Positions 18,085 through 30,708 are shown, counted from the first letter of the stretch. The stretch is DNA of 64,000 nt from Lactuca virosa (GCA_928212115.1 CAKMRJ010005634.1:257864342-257928341), one strand, 5' to 3'. Numbers and translations: made by a program. The notes: generated from the letters alone by a model not told the origin.

Positions 18085-20910
18085 AAACTAAAGTCCCCTT
18101 AAGGAACCGCAGCCATCGGACCGCAATGACTAAGGACTGGAACTACTGAGGACCGAGACCGCAGCGCTGAACCGCACCCGCAACTGGAGTACCGCACCTG
18201 ACCCCGCCTTCGGTCCCTTCGGATGAGTCCGCCTGCGGTACCTGCTCGGACCGAAGTCACCTTCCCCTCGGATCCAATGCACCAACCAAACCACCCTTCC
18301 GGTTCTAATGCTGCTAAGACCGAAGTCCCTCGCCCTGACTTCGGATTTTCCGTTTTTCACCCGGTTTTCGACCACTACTCCGTTTTAAGCCCGTTTTTCA
18401 CTATTTTTGCGTGGGATTTTCACCCAAAATCATGTTTTAACATATAAAACCCCATACTTCATGAATAATCACGTTTTGAGTGTAAATCTTATCCAAGAAG
18501 AGTGGGTGAAGTACTTGAGGTGGAGTGTTGACTTTACTTTAGTTTATGACACAAGCAACCACCTACACCCACTCCATGACCAGCCCACACCCCCCCTACA
18601 CCATACCTGGTCATTCATCGTCATTTTACCATCATTTCCCAACCCCATTCCTTGTCTAAGGCTGAAATCTATCCTCTCTCCTAACACTCTCTCTCATTTT
18701 CTCATTCTTCCACCAAAGATTAAACACATTTTCTCTCTCAATTCTCTCACTAAAATTCGAGATTCAAGGGCCTTCTTCCAAGCTTTTCTTCCACTTTTGG
18801 TAAGTATATTCATCCTCCTTATGATTATTTCACTTTCTTCTTCCCAAATCATAGATTACTTACACAAATTCCATCACATTTGTGTTAGATCTTCAAATCT
18901 TCAAGGCATCTCCCAAGTGTTCTTGAGTTGAACACTTCTTTTCTCCATCATCCATCGACTGAAATCACTCAAGGTGAGTTCATACCCCTATCTTTTCATG
19001 TTTTTCTTAAGTTTTAAGGGGGGGGGGAATACAAGTTAAAACACCAAGAACACAACTAAACTCATTTAACAGCCTTCATCAGAAAAGTTCATCTCCATTC
19101 ACGGACTGTTTTGGTCAACTTAAACATTTTAGTTTTCAAAACTGTATTAGGTGCAAATAGTTCAGGTTCATACCTTTAAAATGACTACTTGCACACCTCC
19201 ATACGATTTATGATGATTTTTACAAAACTGCCTATCATTTCAAAAACGAATTCGGACCAGTCTGTGAATATGAACATTTTAACACAAGTTAAAGACTTCC
19301 AAAAATCATAATAAAAATTATGAACAAACTAGACACATTTTATGAACTCTCAGAATTTACGGATTCAGTTTTCGACTTCGTATGATTTTTCTATGATTTT
19401 TCTAAAACAATGCAGAACGGTTAAAAACTAGTTAACAGCTTATAACTTTCATAACACTTTGTAATATGTTGAGCAAAGTGTATAACCATAAGTTCTAAAT
19501 ATTGAATGTATTATCTTGTTAGTTTATCATCTTAAACTGAAATTTAGTCATTCATGATAAGGTTTACTCATTCATTTCGAACAAATTTAATAAACTTCAA
19601 TAAGCATAGTTTATGGATTTTACTACATGAAAAAGGTTTTACTCTCAAAACAAATGGGTTTTTCATATCCTACGTGATAAACTATAATAGTAATAGTTTA
19701 AGGATTTCATATCACTAATTTATTCAGAAAAAGTGATTTTTCTTCCTCCACGGAAGAGGTTTTAACATCAAACTATGTGTAAACTAGTTAACTTAGGTTG
19801 TGAGACAATTCTCTCCCCGTACGTTCGAGTACGGGATCCCAATTCCTGTAAGTTATAACCAGAGTCTCTTGTACGGAGAGCGTGATAATTGTGTATAGAT
19901 CTATATTGGGTTTGACACCCCACACCTTGCTACTAGCTACAGTGGGACCTGCAGGTCTACGGGTGACAAGAGTCATAGTATCTTAACGTCTGAAAAACGT
20001 TGTGCAGGTTATTTCTCGTCATAGTATGGTTATAGCGACTCACATAGGTAGTTAACAATCTTTCAAGTTTACATGGAAAATTCTACTTTGAAAAGGGGTT
20101 TACTTCTAAATCAACAAGTTTATGTCGATTTAAATTTGCATGAATTACTTTAAGTATGGAAAAATACTTGTTCAGTCTCGGTCTTGGGATTTAGGACTAC
20201 ATAACTTTTATAAGGAAAATATGGGATTTTCTTTGGAACATATTTCTATTAAAACTACATAAAGCTAAAATTGTTAGACTTCAGCTATAATTACTAAGTG
20301 TATGTGATAGAGTTATATAAGAATCTAGTCACAATCGACTTAGAATTGGTGGGCCCACCTCATCTCCTGTTCCTTGTTTGGTTGTGGACCTAGGGCAGAC
20401 CCATTACATTCAACGGTTTATTTAACTTGAATTGTATATAACTTATATACGCTGGGCGATTATAGGAGGAATCTACGGGTCGTTCTAAGGTTCGTTATCG
20501 TATAACATAGGAGCATTCATTTCACACTTAACTAAGAAAATATTGGATTTTTTGGAAATCATACTCTATCACTTTTACAAGGAAAACGGTTTCTTCCTCA
20601 AACAAAACTCTTATGAACTCACCAACTTAATTGTTGACACTTTTTCAAAACTACTTGTATTCTCAGGAAATCAGTGAAACAGGAAAACTTCAGCATTTTG
20701 AGGATGGGACGTTAAATCGTCAACAGTTCATTTTGTCATCATAATGTAATTGATTTTGAAACACGTAAACATATACTATGGTGTAACCTTTTCAATTATA
20801 TTTATGATGGTTGTATTTACTTTGAGCACTATTATACTCGTTGTTGTGATACTATACATGAAGTCCTCCACCCCCGGACGTTTCCGCCATCCCTGGTTTG
20901 GGGTGTGACA
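18080..20910 (+). repeat. 5' LTR of G2
   Basis: Ends ...CCTGGTTTGGGGTGTGACA directly before the primer site. The start is uncertain: similarity to the 3' copy begins only at 18373 because the latter is truncated, and 18080 (TG after the TA tract) is the best candidate. The first ~290 bp are GC-rich with repeated GGACCG and GACCGAAGTC words. GGTAAGTA at 18799 and GGTGAGTT at 18973 resemble splice donors after the likely transcript start. An ORF at 18407-18931 is repeated in the other LTR but looks non-coding. Confidence 0.75.
20297..20450 (+). repeat. Palindromic module A (G2 5' LTR)
   Basis: Centre TGTTCCTTGTTTGGTTGTGG at 20368-20387. Arms pair AGTTATATAA (20311) with GTATATAACT (20434), and the inner TGGGCCCACCT side with AGGGCAGACCCA. 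Confidence 0.8.
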
Positions 20911-20911
20911 G

Positions 20912-20930
20912 ATTGGTATCAGAGCATTGT
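20912..20930 (+). promoter_or_regulatory. Primer-binding site of G2
   Basis: ATTGGTATCAGAGCATTG follows the LTR end at 20910: initiator tRNA-Met type. Confidence 0.9.
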
Positions 20931-21357
20931 TTATAGTGAACTAAGTATATCAAACCACATAAGATATACAAACTATAAATGCATTGGGACTGAGGTCTCT
21001 GATTTAACATTTTTCAAATAACCATACTTTTAGAAATAAATAGTTTCTTGTTAAAAGTATACATGCATGCATACATACTAAGGTCAGCATCATACTAGAA
21101 CAAAACAAAAGTTGTGATTGTTGAATGGCACAAGTAGGCTTGGGGATGTATAGTCAGGTCTGGGAATGACATAGCCTGATCAACTATGTCTAACCTAGAA
21201 GTGATTAGCATATGCCCGAGAATGGTTGTGGTGTTGCAACAAGTCTAAAAACTTACCAACTCTATCTACAAACAAACATCGAAAACATAAGACAAACATT
21301 AAAATACTATAGGAGTATTTGGTGATACTATAACCAACTTATGTGAAAACTAAAGAC

Positions 21358-21567
21358 CCCTATTAGTAGGTCTATAATGACTGAGTGCATACGCTAAGGT
21401 TATACATAATTAAAGATATTATAGACTCAGAATCTATGACTATTTCTCTACTTCTTGTTCCTTGTTTGGTTGTGGACTTAGAGTAGAGTCATTTATTCGA
21501 AGGTCTATTCTATCTCATGTTATGTATAACTGGTATGCACTATGTGATTATAGACGTGACTAATAAG
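21358..21567 (+). repeat. Palindromic module B (G2 leader)
   Basis: The longest clear hairpin, about 210 bp. Centre at 21456-21475. Pairs: CTATTAGTAGGTCTATAATG with GATTATAGACGTGACTAATA; GTGCATAC (21385) with GTATGCAC (21533); GGTTATACATAA with TTATGTATAACT; ATGACT with AGTCAT; TCTACT with AGTAGA. Confidence 0.88.
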
Positions 21568-21885
21568 GATCACCCCCTATAAGTAATTATAGGATCAGAC
21601 GTCTATTAGTTATCTCTTCTACCCCTATTCTCGCACGAGCAACGTGATGGGTAAATTTTAACGCCCGTACAAAACCCACTTCTACCCACTACCATAACTC
21701 CGTCTCAGGGACGTTAGCAGAAACACCGAGAATAGTTCAGTAAAGTGCGAAATTTATTACGTGTGTATATAAATGGTAATGATATAACTAATGTATATCA
21801 ATAAAAATTAGCATGCATTTTATTTCAGTAGGAGTTTACCACATATTTCATAACCTGTTATTACAAACAATTTGCTTATGGTAAC

Positions 21886-22067
21886 TCTAAGATTACTTGA
21901 TATATACCTCAAGGTTATGTGTAATTAAGAGACGATCAGCTTAGAAATGGTAAGTCCGCCTTAGGTCCTGTTCCTTGTTTGGTTGTGGGCTTAGGACAGA
22001 CTCATTAAGTTCAACGGCCTATCGGACCTTAATTACACACAACTTGTATACAGTGGGTGATCTTAGG
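21886..22067 (+). repeat. Palindromic module C (G2 leader, before gag)
   Basis: Centre at 21969-21988. Pairs: TCTAAGAT with ATCTTAGG; ATATATACC side with GTATACAGT; GTTATGTGTAATTAAG with CTTAATTACACACAAC; CCTTAGGTCC with GGGCTTAGGAC. Confidence 0.88.
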
Positions 22068-22289
22068 GGTGGATCGGGCATGGAACAAATCACAAGATTA
22101 CAATCGAGTCATTTCTACTAAATTCATAAGTTTATTTATATAGACATCTGGTATGAATTGTTTTCCACATTCGAAAAATCGAGAAATACTATACTTGAAA
22201 ACTAATAACCTAGTTTTTACGACGCCCGACTAATAACCATTACTAAAAGACTTATACTCATTTCGTCTTTGAAATTCTATAACAGAAAG

Positions 22290-23495
22290 ATGCCGCCTCG
22301 AAGGTCTGTTAGACGCACTAGCGGAACGCAAACAAATCCACCACCGCTGCCTCCCCAATATGATCCTGTTATGTTCCAAGCTGCGGTCACGGCCGCGGTG
22401 GCAGCTGCTATGTCCAAAATCAGCACTGATGGTGCAGGACGGACAGGGAGCGGTACTAATAACTCCACTCAAGGAGATAGCCAAGGGCGTTCTAGAGAAT
22501 GCTCCTTTAAAGACTTCACCAATGCCAGACCCGATTCGTTCAATGACAGCGGTGGAGTCATCGATTTTATGCAGTGGTTCGAGAAGACCGAATCTGTCTT
22601 CGAGATTTGTGCGTGCCCCGAAGCGATCAAAGTCAAGTTCGCAGCTCGCACTTTCTCCGGTCGGGCCCTTACTTGGTGGAACGGCCATGTTAAGTCACTG
22701 ACGCTTACAGTGGCTAACTCGATGAGTTGGGAGGACTTGAAGGCAAAGATGCTGAAAGAGTATTGCCCAAGGGGCGAGGTGCAAAAGCTAGAGCAAGAAC
22801 TGTGGAACCTCAAGATGATAGGCTCTGACCTTGCAACCTATACCGTCCGATTCTGTGATCTAGCACTCCTTTGTCCCGCTATGGTCACCCCGGAAAGCAA
22901 AAAGTTGGAGCGATACCTCTGGGGATTGTCCCCCCAAATTCAGGATAGCGTGTTGGCCTCAAGACCAACTACCTTAGAGAGTGCCAAGGAATTGGCACAA
23001 CAACTTATAGACCATCGTGCCAGCCGTGACACTACGACAACCACCCCTGATCAAGCAAGAGGAGGAAACAACAAAAGGAAGCTCTGGGACAGCAAGAAGG
23101 ACCAACCAACCCAGGACTTCACTAAGAAGCAACAGATCGTTGATGTTCATGCTGCCACAACCCACGCTACGCCGGCACCCATAAATCGATACGCTGGAAC
23201 CCTTCTGAAATGCAACGAGTGTAACTTCCATCACACTGGGGCTTGCCGAGAGATGCATTGCAAAAATTGCGACAGAAAGGGGCACACTGTCCGTTTCTGT
23301 AAGGCACCAGCACGACCCATCAACCAGGTCCCCGACACTGGAGTTAGCCCAGCCTGTTACCAGTGCGGCGAAACGGGACACTTTAAAAGGGACTGCCCAA
23401 GTGCACGAAATGCCGTTGATGGTGGAAGGGTGCTCACGATCACTGTCGGAGAGACCACCCCGAAACCGCCCGTAATTATCAGTACGTGTTTCTAA
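22290..23495 (+). CDS. Gypsy gag (G2), intact
   Basis: An uninterrupted frame; I take the MPPRRSVRR start at 22290 (401 aa) rather than the in-frame ATG at 22269, because sister gags start MPPKK/MPRRY. Order: proline-rich N-terminus, alanine helix (FQAAVTAAVAAAMSKI), retrotransposon gag domain (FMQWFEKTESVFEI, ALTWWNGHVKSL, EYCPRGEVQKLEQELWNL, RYLWGLSPQIQDSVLASRP), basic linker, then two CCHC knuckles: HCKNCDRKGHTVRFC at about residue 325 and CYQCGETGHFKRDC at about 360. The knuckles would bind element RNA. It ends soon after the second knuckle without fusing to a protease, and no pol follows. It could be translated and could supply Gag for packaging. Confidence 0.93.
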   Translation: MPPRRSVRRTSGTQTNPPPLPPQYDPVMFQAAVTAAVAAAMSKISTDGAGRTGSGTNNSTQGDSQGRSRECSFKDFTNARPDSFNDSGGVIDFMQWFEKTESVFEICACPEAIKVKFAARTFSGRALTWWNGHVKSLTLTVANSMSWEDLKAKMLKEYCPRGEVQKLEQELWNLKMIGSDLATYTVRFCDLALLCPAMVTPESKKLERYLWGLSPQIQDSVLASRPTTLESAKELAQQLIDHRASRDTTTTTPDQARGGNNKRKLWDSKKDQPTQDFTKKQQIVDVHAATTHATPAPINRYAGTLLKCNECNFHHTGACREMHCKNCDRKGHTVRFCKAPARPINQVPDTGVSPACYQCGETGHFKRDCPSARNAVDGGRVLTITVGETTPKPPVIISTCF

Positions 23496-23591
23496 CATCG
23501 ACGTTTAAATTTTAAATTTCTTTTTATTACTAAATCTAGCATCGACTAAAGTATACCAACCATAAATCTCGAGAACATGACAAAACCCAAA

Positions 23592-23838
23592 TAAGTCTTA
23601 TCTCCTATATAAAAACACAGGGTTTTTACTAGTGAATCTATGATGGCTAGTGTAAACATTATGGTCCTATATCATTAAGATTCTATGGACTTAAAATGTG
23701 TGATTCCGCCTCATTCCCTGTTCCTTGTTTGGTTGTGGGCCTAAGGCGGGGTCACCCATCCGAATGCCCTTGCAATCTTAATGATATACGACTAGTTTAC
23801 ACCAAGTGATTATAAAAGAACTGGTAGGACTTATAATG
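23592..23838 (+). repeat. Palindromic module D (after G2 gag)
   Basis: Centre at 23719-23738. Pairs: GTGTAAAC (23650) with GTTTACAC (23795); ATATCATTAAGATT with AATCTTAATGATAT, a perfect 14-bp match; CCGCCT with AGGCGG. Outer similarity reaches about 23592/23838. Confidence 0.9.
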
Positions 23839-23848
23839 CAAATCTCGT

Positions 23849-26400
23849 CACTACTCCGTTTTAAGCCCGTTTTTCACTATTTTTGCGTGGGATTTTCACC
23901 CAAAATCATGTTTTAACATATAAAACCCCATACTTCATGAATAATCACGTTTTGAGTGTAAATCTTATCCAAGAAGAGTGGGTGAAGTACTTGAGGTGGA
24001 GTGTTGACTTTACTTTAGTTTATGACACAAGCAACCACCCACACCCACTCCATGACCAGCCCACACCCCCCCTACACCATACCTGGTCATTCATCGTCCT
24101 TTTACCATCATTTCCCAACCCCATTCCTTGTCTAAGGCTGAAATCTATCCTCTCTCCTAACACTCTCTCTCATTTTCTCATTCTTCCACCAAAGATTAAA
24201 CACATTTTCTCTCTCAATTCTCTCACTAAAATTCGAGATTCAAGGGCCTTCTTCCAAGCTTTTCTTCCACTTTTGGTAAGTATATTCATCCTCCTTATGA
24301 TTATTTCACTTTCTTCTTACCAAATCATAGATTACTTACACAAATTCCATCACATTTGTGTTAGATCTTCAAATCTTCAAGGCATCTCCCAAGTGTTCTT
24401 GAGTTGAACACTTCTTTTCTCCATCATCCATCGACTGAAATCACTCAAGGTGAGTTCATACCCCTATCTTTTCATGTTTTTCTTAAGTTTTAAGGGGGGG
24501 GGGGGGGAATACAAGTTAAAACACCAAGAACACAACTAAACTCATTTAACAGCCTTCATCAGAAAAGTTCATCTCCATTCACGGACTGTTTTGGTCAACT
24601 TAAACATTTTAGTTTTCAAAACTGTATTAGGTGCAAATAGTTCAGGTTCATACCTTTAAAATGACTACTTGCACACCTCCATACGATTTTTCTACGATTT
24701 ATGATGATTTTTACAAAACTGCCTATCATTTCAAAAACGAATTCGGACCAGTCTGTGAATATGAACATTTTAACACAAGTTAAAGACTTCCAAAAATCAT
24801 AATAAACATTATGAACAAACTAGACACATTTTATGAACTCTCAGAATTTACGGATTTAGTTTTCGACTTCGTATGATTTTTCTATGATTTTTCTAAAACA
24901 GTGCAGAACGGTCAAAAACTAGTTAACAGCTTATAACTTTCATAACACTTTGTAATATGTTGAGCAAAGTGTATAACCATAAGTTCTAAATATTGAATGT
25001 ATTATCTTGTTAGTTTATCATCTTAAACTGAAATTTAGTCATTCATGATAAGGTTTACTCATTCATTTCGAACAAATTTAATAAACTTCAATAAGCATAG
25101 TTTATGGATTTTACTACATGAAAAAGGTTTTACTCTCAAAACAAATGGGTTTTTCATATCCTACGTGATAAACTATAATAGTAATAGTTTAAGGATTTCA
25201 TATCACTAATTTATTCAGAAAAAGTGATTTTTCTTCCTCCACGGAAGAGGTTTTAACATCAAACTATGTGTAAACTAGTTAACTTAGGTTGTGAGACAAT
25301 TCTCTCCCCGTACGTTCGAGTACGGGATCCCAATTCCTGTAAGTTATAACCAGAGTCTCTTGTACGGAGAGCGTGATAATTGTGTATAGATCTATATTGG
25401 GTTTGACACCCACACCTTGCTACTAGCTACAGTGGGACCTGCAGGTCTACGGGTGACAAGAGTCATAGTATCTTAACGTCTGAAAAACGTTGTGCAGGTT
25501 ATTTCTCGTCATAGTATGGTTATAGCGACTCACATAGGTAGTTAACAATCTTTCAAGTTTACATGGAAAATTCTACTTTGAAAAGGGGTTTACTTCTAAA
25601 TCAACAAGTTTATGTCGATTTAAACTTGCATGAATTACTTTAAGTATGGAAAAATACTTGTTCAGTCTCGGTCCTGGGATTTAGGACTACATAACTTTTA
25701 TAAGGAAAATATGGGATTTTCTTTGGAACATATTTCTATTAAAACTACATAAAGCTAAAATTGTTAGACTTCAGCTATAATTGCTAAGTGTATGTGATAG
25801 AGTTATATAAGAATCTAGTCACAATCGACTTAGAATTGGTGGGCCCGCCTCATCTCCTGTTCCTTGTTTGGTTGTGGACCTAGGGCAGACCCATTACATT
25901 CAACGGTTTATTTAACTTGAATTGTATATAACTTATATACGCTGGGCGATTATAGGAGGAATCTACGGGTCGTTCTAGGGTTCGTTATCGCATAACATAG
26001 GAGCATTCATTTCACACTTAACTAAGAAAATATTGGATTTTCTGGAAATCATACTCTATCACTTTTACAAGGAAAACGGTTTCTTCCTCAAACAAAACTT
26101 TATGAACTCACCAACTTAATTGTTGACACTTTTTCAAAACTACTTGTATTCTCAGGAAATCAGTGAAACAGGAAAACTTCAGCATTTTGAGGATGGGACG
26201 TTAAATCGTCAACAGTTCATTTTGTCATCATAATGTAATTGATTTTGAAACACGTAAACATATACTATGGTGTAACCTTTTCAATTATATTTATGATGGT
26301 TGTATTTACTTTGAGCACTATTATACTCGTTGTTGTGATACTATACATGAAGTCCTCCACCCCCGGACGTTTCCGCCATCCCTGGTTTGGGGGTGTGACA
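23849..26400 (+). repeat. 3' LTR of G2, truncated at its start
   Basis: Begins abruptly at CACTACTCCGTTTTAAGCCC, matching 18373 of the 5' LTR, and ends GGGGGTGTGACA at 26400. No polypurine tract precedes it, so a deletion joined the gag downstream region to the inside of the LTR. Confidence 0.92.
25787..25940 (+). repeat. Palindromic module E (G2 3' LTR)
   Basis: Same as module A with one or two changes; centre at 25858-25877. Confidence 0.8.
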
Positions 26401-29400
26401 AACTGTTTTTAACAACAAACAAACCAAATAGTCATTGCACCACAACAAACAACCGAAATCACTTGTTGGACTAATTCCCGCCTTGCCCTTTACATGTCCT
26501 AGAGTTGTATCCCTTATTCTTGCATTTTCTACAAGTAACACTGATATGCTTCCTGGATAGCTTCTGCACTCCATCATTTGTTGGTCCTTGGGAACTTTCT
26601 CCTTGCATTTCATTGACTCTGTCACCTTGACTTGCCCTCTGCCTTTTGCTTAACCTTTCACCCTTACTTTGTCTTCTCTTTTTTCTTAGGCCTTCCCACC
26701 TGAATGCGATGTGGAGGAGGGATTAGCTTTGTTGGACAATTACTTTTAGGCCACATGGGTCTCCCTTTAATTGGCTCCACCTTAAATGAATAAGCTTTTT
26801 GCCATGTCTCTAGCCAATACAGCTTGTGTACCCACTTGTAAATGTCAAGCTCGGCCTCAGGGTCTTTGCTCATTTCATTCAGAGTTGCAATTGCATGTCT
26901 GCAAGGTATTCCCATTAATTCCTACTTTCTGTAAGTGCAGGTTTGGTTCCTAACATCCACCACATGATGATCTTGCAAAGCTCTAGTGACGTGATACTTG
27001 TCTTCCCCATTCCACAGAGCAGCATATTGTGAAACACCTTTTTTCCTTACATCTAGGATGTTTGTTGTTGTGGGTGTTAGTGGACCTTTAGCCCTCTTCA
27101 TTTCCTTCATGACATTTCATATCCTCTTCATTAGATACTCCCTAATGAACTCTAAACATGAAATTACAGTTTTGTCCCTGCCTTTCTCTATCTTCCCATT
27201 AAACACTTCACACATGTTTGAAATCAACACATTAGAAACTGCTTTTCCTGCACATTACAATAACATACAATTAATGTTGATAAATAACTGAAACACATTA
27301 TCACCATATGGAAACATATACAATTACTCGATAAATGACTCCTTGCCCAATGTACAGGAGGAATCTGCTTCAACCATTGACATGCCTCCTTATCATACTC
27401 ACTAAACTCCTTCATAAAATGCTCAAACTCGGGAATTGTGGTTGTTGATGCACACCTCCATAAGTGGTCTCTATACTCAGTTTTCCTCCCACTTCTTTCT
27501 CATATTGTCATGAATATGTCCGATACAATATCTATGCTCAACATTGGGAAACAATTGATCAACTACAATTTGTAAACCCTACATGACTCAAAAGACAATA
27601 ATTAGAATTAATTAACAAAAAAAACACAATCTAAATGACCAATTGATGAACTGCAGTTTACCTTTTGCCTGTCACTTATGAAAGTATAGTTTGAGTTGCT
27701 CCCAAGCTCTAAGTCATCCCCAAGGTTTTCTAAAAACCACTTCCGGCTAGCTGTGTTTTCAGACTCAACAATTGCATAGGCCAAGGGATGAATTCCATTA
27801 TTGGAATCTAAACCTACTGATGTAAGAACCTGACCAAGGAATGTGCCTTTCATGAAGGCACCATCCAAACCTCCTAAGTCCCTAAGACATGCCTTGAAAC
27901 CTTTTTTCAGTGGACCTAATCATACATACATCCTTCTAAACTTCCTTCTTGGGGAAGCATGGTTGCCATTAGGACACACGTCTATTTTGAATGTGGTGTC
28001 TGGGTTTGTAGCTTGAAGTTCAGGAGCATAGTCCCTCAACAATTCAAACTGTTTTGTGTAGTCCCCATTTACACGCTTTCTTGCCATATCTTTTGCCCTA
28101 AACACCTTGTCCATTGAAATACCCAGCTGGTAGGTCTTTTGAAAGTGATCTTGTATGTCACTCAAAGGAATCTTTGGATCTGCCCCAACTTGATCTATGA
28201 TTTTTTTGCAGATGAACGAAGCAGTACAAAACCATGAGTTTCCTTGTTTGTAAGTATGTATGTGTTTGGTTTAACGTCCTTATAAACAATTCAGATTCAG
28301 GGTTTGACCTAGATGCGTGTATATACCAACAACATGTTGCTTTTTGTGTCTTTACTTCTTTACCCTTGCTTTTTGAAGTGGTAGGTTGAGTCCCCACTTG
28401 ACCTTTATTGATGACAGGTACAACTCCTCTGCACTGTGCCCTAAGCCTTAGATTGTCATTTTTTATAGAATAGATTCATTTTTGTTTCTAGTGCATGCAC
28501 ATCAATTAGCTCCTTTAATTCTTTTTTACTTTTAAACTTTTGTCCAATTGAGAATGACTATATATGTACTGACCCAAGGCTGCACCCTTTTTCTTTTCCC
28601 ATTTTTTTATAAGATCTCTTCTTTCTCTGTCTTGTTCTGATCCTTCATCCAAAGATTCGAACACCTCATTGTTATTCACTTCCATATCTCCAGGTTCATG
28701 ACCATGAACATCATTAGTACATGCTCCTTCAACATCACTTTCAACATTTAGACAGAAGTCTGACATGTCCACATCAACATCTTGTATTCTCCTCATCCAT
28801 TATGGCATCCACTTGATCTTCATTTTCAGATTGTTTCCCATCCTCAACATTACCTTCATCCTTTTCATACTCTTCATCACTCTCTTGAGATTCATCATCC
28901 CCTTCATACTCTTCAGAATCCTCGTCACTTCCAAGTTAATTGTCCATAAGGTTATCAAAAAGCTCATTATATTGTTCATCATCATTACCATGTGGGGTGT
29001 TATAGCATCCTTCAATATGGTCATTATCCTGAACTTCAGTCATCTCATCCCCCACATTAGCAATATTTGAAGTAAATGGCTTGTAGCATCCTTTACCAAC
29101 AGTTGCAGCCTCCCGAACCTCCGTAACACCCTCAATAATGTTTTCCTTCTCTTTTAAATCATCAATATCCTCTAAATTAAGCCTCTTGCTACAAGAACCT
29201 TCACCTCTTTTTGAATTCCCAACTCTACCCATTTTTTACTCTGGTGAGAAAGCATCACTTTTACTCCCAAAAAGAATCAAAGACATGTACTCACCAATTG
29301 GCTCATCATTGACATGGTTCATATTTCTCAATGGAGATTCTACATGAACTTTAGCCTCAACTTCAGCCCAGTGATCATCATTTTCTGGTAATTCCTCAAC

Positions 29401-29945
29401 GACAACTTTACCCTTTGCATTTGACACATGAAGTAAGTGAGTAGATTTGTGTTCCCATGTTCTGTGTACACGTCAATCAACTTGTTATTTCGAATAAATT
29501 TAGAAAGATTGATAACATCCTAAGCATTCCCTAAAGCTCTAAGACCAAATTGAAAGTCACCATTGGGTATCCTAAAATGGTAGTATATCACCGGGGATTC
29601 ATCAGTCAATTCAATCATCCGTAGGTCTGGGTAACCTAGGTCAAGCATTATGGCATCAAGTTCATGTACAGAAAACTCATCTATGTCCACATAATCAACA
29701 TAACGCACTTCACCTCCAATGTACTTTATATCAGGTAACTTAGTAAACTTCCCACCGTGATGAAGCTTAATACTAAACCATGTGGGTGCACCCGCTACAA
29801 GTCAAAATTGTACATGATAACAAAGTCAAAATTTTGCAGATTTTAGTATAAATCAAGGGGAAAATGCTAAATAGGAAAGCTAAAGAAAACATAGCAACTT
29901 ACCATATACGGATGATACGTCCACAATTTCAATTTTTTGGTCTGA
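26401..29945 (-). pseudogene. MULE2 transposase, decayed, with introns
   Basis: Read on the minus strand: a first exon near 29945-29900, a GT...AG intron, then the N-terminal MuDR part (APTWFSIKLHHGGKF, VDIDEFSVHELDAIMLDLGY, ESPVIYYHF) at 29800-29520; an acidic linker; a MuDR region; MSDIQDHFQKTYQLGISMDK at 28165; the catalytic domain DGAFMKGTFLGQVLTSVGLD at 27866 with the catalytic Asp retained in FISDRQK (27671-27673); an intron after it, as in MULE1; LKQIPPVHWARSHL; the SWIM region ending GIPCRHAIATLNEM; a basic linker; and a C-terminal CCHC knuckle before 26440. A TAG at 26922-26924 replaces the expected Trp of CxxxRKWEL, and several frameshifts and stops follow. It is the same family as MULE1, diverged, and cannot make a full transposase. 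Its 3' end is bounded by G2. Confidence 0.87.
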
Positions 29946-30139
29946 TCTGTCACATTACGTACACCATTTCGACTTTAACGTATGACCTTGTCTCATTTTG
30001 CTTCGATTAGGTTCTTTGGATAACGAACGAGGTTTTTTTGCAGGTTTAATGGAGCAGAAGGAATAAGGAGGGAGGTGGGGAGTTGACGGGTATTTGGGAA
30101 TGTAAATGAATGATAAAAGGTAAAAGGAAGTGTGTACAT

Positions 30140-30345
30140 TCTTATGCAAAAATGGTCCCTATAAGTAAAAAGACGGAAATACCCTCATGTGGAAGGCACA
30201 TGAGGGGGTTAACGGATTCTTTTTAACAGGAGTTAACTACAGTGACCATTTTCACAAACAAACCAGTTCAAAAGGACCACAAAGCCAAAAAAACTTTTAT
30301 TTTTGACCAAAACTCCAAAAAAATACATACCACCGAAACCATTTT
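30140..30345 (+). repeat. Probable 5' terminal region of MULE2
   Basis: Contains, reading inward on the minus strand, GGTCC, GTTAACTCCTGT, TCCGTTAAC and GTATTTCCGTC, in the same order as the right end of MULE1. It stops at a TA microsatellite. 29946-30139 is the MULE2 5' flank without a visible gene. Confidence 0.5.
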
Positions 30346-30347
30346 TG

Positions 30348-30348
<1 letters not shown>

Positions 30349-30429
<81 letters not shown>
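30349..30429. repeat. (TA)n tract
   Basis: About 80 bp of pure TA repeats at the outer end of MULE2. Confidence 0.95.
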
Positions 30430-30432
<3 letters not shown>

Positions 30433-30593
30433 AGCCTAGCCCACAAAACAATGATAATGTTATAGCTGGCGCGACATGACTAATCGTTCAGTTTCAGACA
30501 ACGACCATTGAATCAACCCCATCCTATCACCTTCTTTTTTTCCCCTCGCTGTACATTTGCTACTATTCCTTTTCGTTTACTTCCACTTTTGAT

Positions 30594-30708
30594 TATTATT
30601 ATTTTTATTACTATAAATAATATGTTGTATTTACATATATTCGCAAAAATGCTTATTATTTTTATTACTATAAATAATATGTTGTATTTACATATATTCG
30701 CAAAAATG
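30594..30708. repeat. 57-bp tandem duplication
   Basis: TTATTATTTTTATTACTATA...TTCGCAAAAATG occurs twice in direct succession with no differences seen. 30709-31084 is AT-rich with no gene. Confidence 0.9.

Larger units (their letters stand above)
18080..26400 (+). mobile_element. Ty3/gypsy element G2, gag-only
   Basis: Plus-strand order: 5' LTR (about 18080-20910), primer site, a 1.35-kb leader with two palindromic modules, gag (22290-23495), one palindromic module, then directly a 3' LTR that lacks its first ~290 bp (23849-26400). Protease, RT, RNase H and integrase are absent. The LTR copies differ at only about 1% of sites by eye over 2.5 kb, plus a G-run length change (10 versus 14), so insertion was recent. 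The 3' end sits against the 3' side of MULE2. No target duplication is found, because the 5' boundary is uncertain. Confidence 0.85.

Noticed and set aside
18407..18931. 174-codon ORF repeated at 23883-24407
   Set aside because: The duplication is explained by the LTR pair. The composition (S/L/P/H-rich, spanning LTR control sequence with splice-donor-like sites) looks non-coding and the LTRs are too young for the frame to be informative.
21358..21567. Possible microRNA precursor from palindromic module B
   Set aside because: The arms mismatch too often to call a microRNA, and no small-RNA evidence is available; kept only as a structured repeat.
22230..22688. Minus-strand ORFs opposite the intact G2 gag (22230-23498)
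   Set aside because: Shadows of the gag frame on the other strand; gag motifs and zinc knuckles are clear on +.
18080..26400. Target duplication for G2
   Set aside because: AACTG follows 26400 but no matching copy precedes a plausible LTR start near 18080, so none is claimed.
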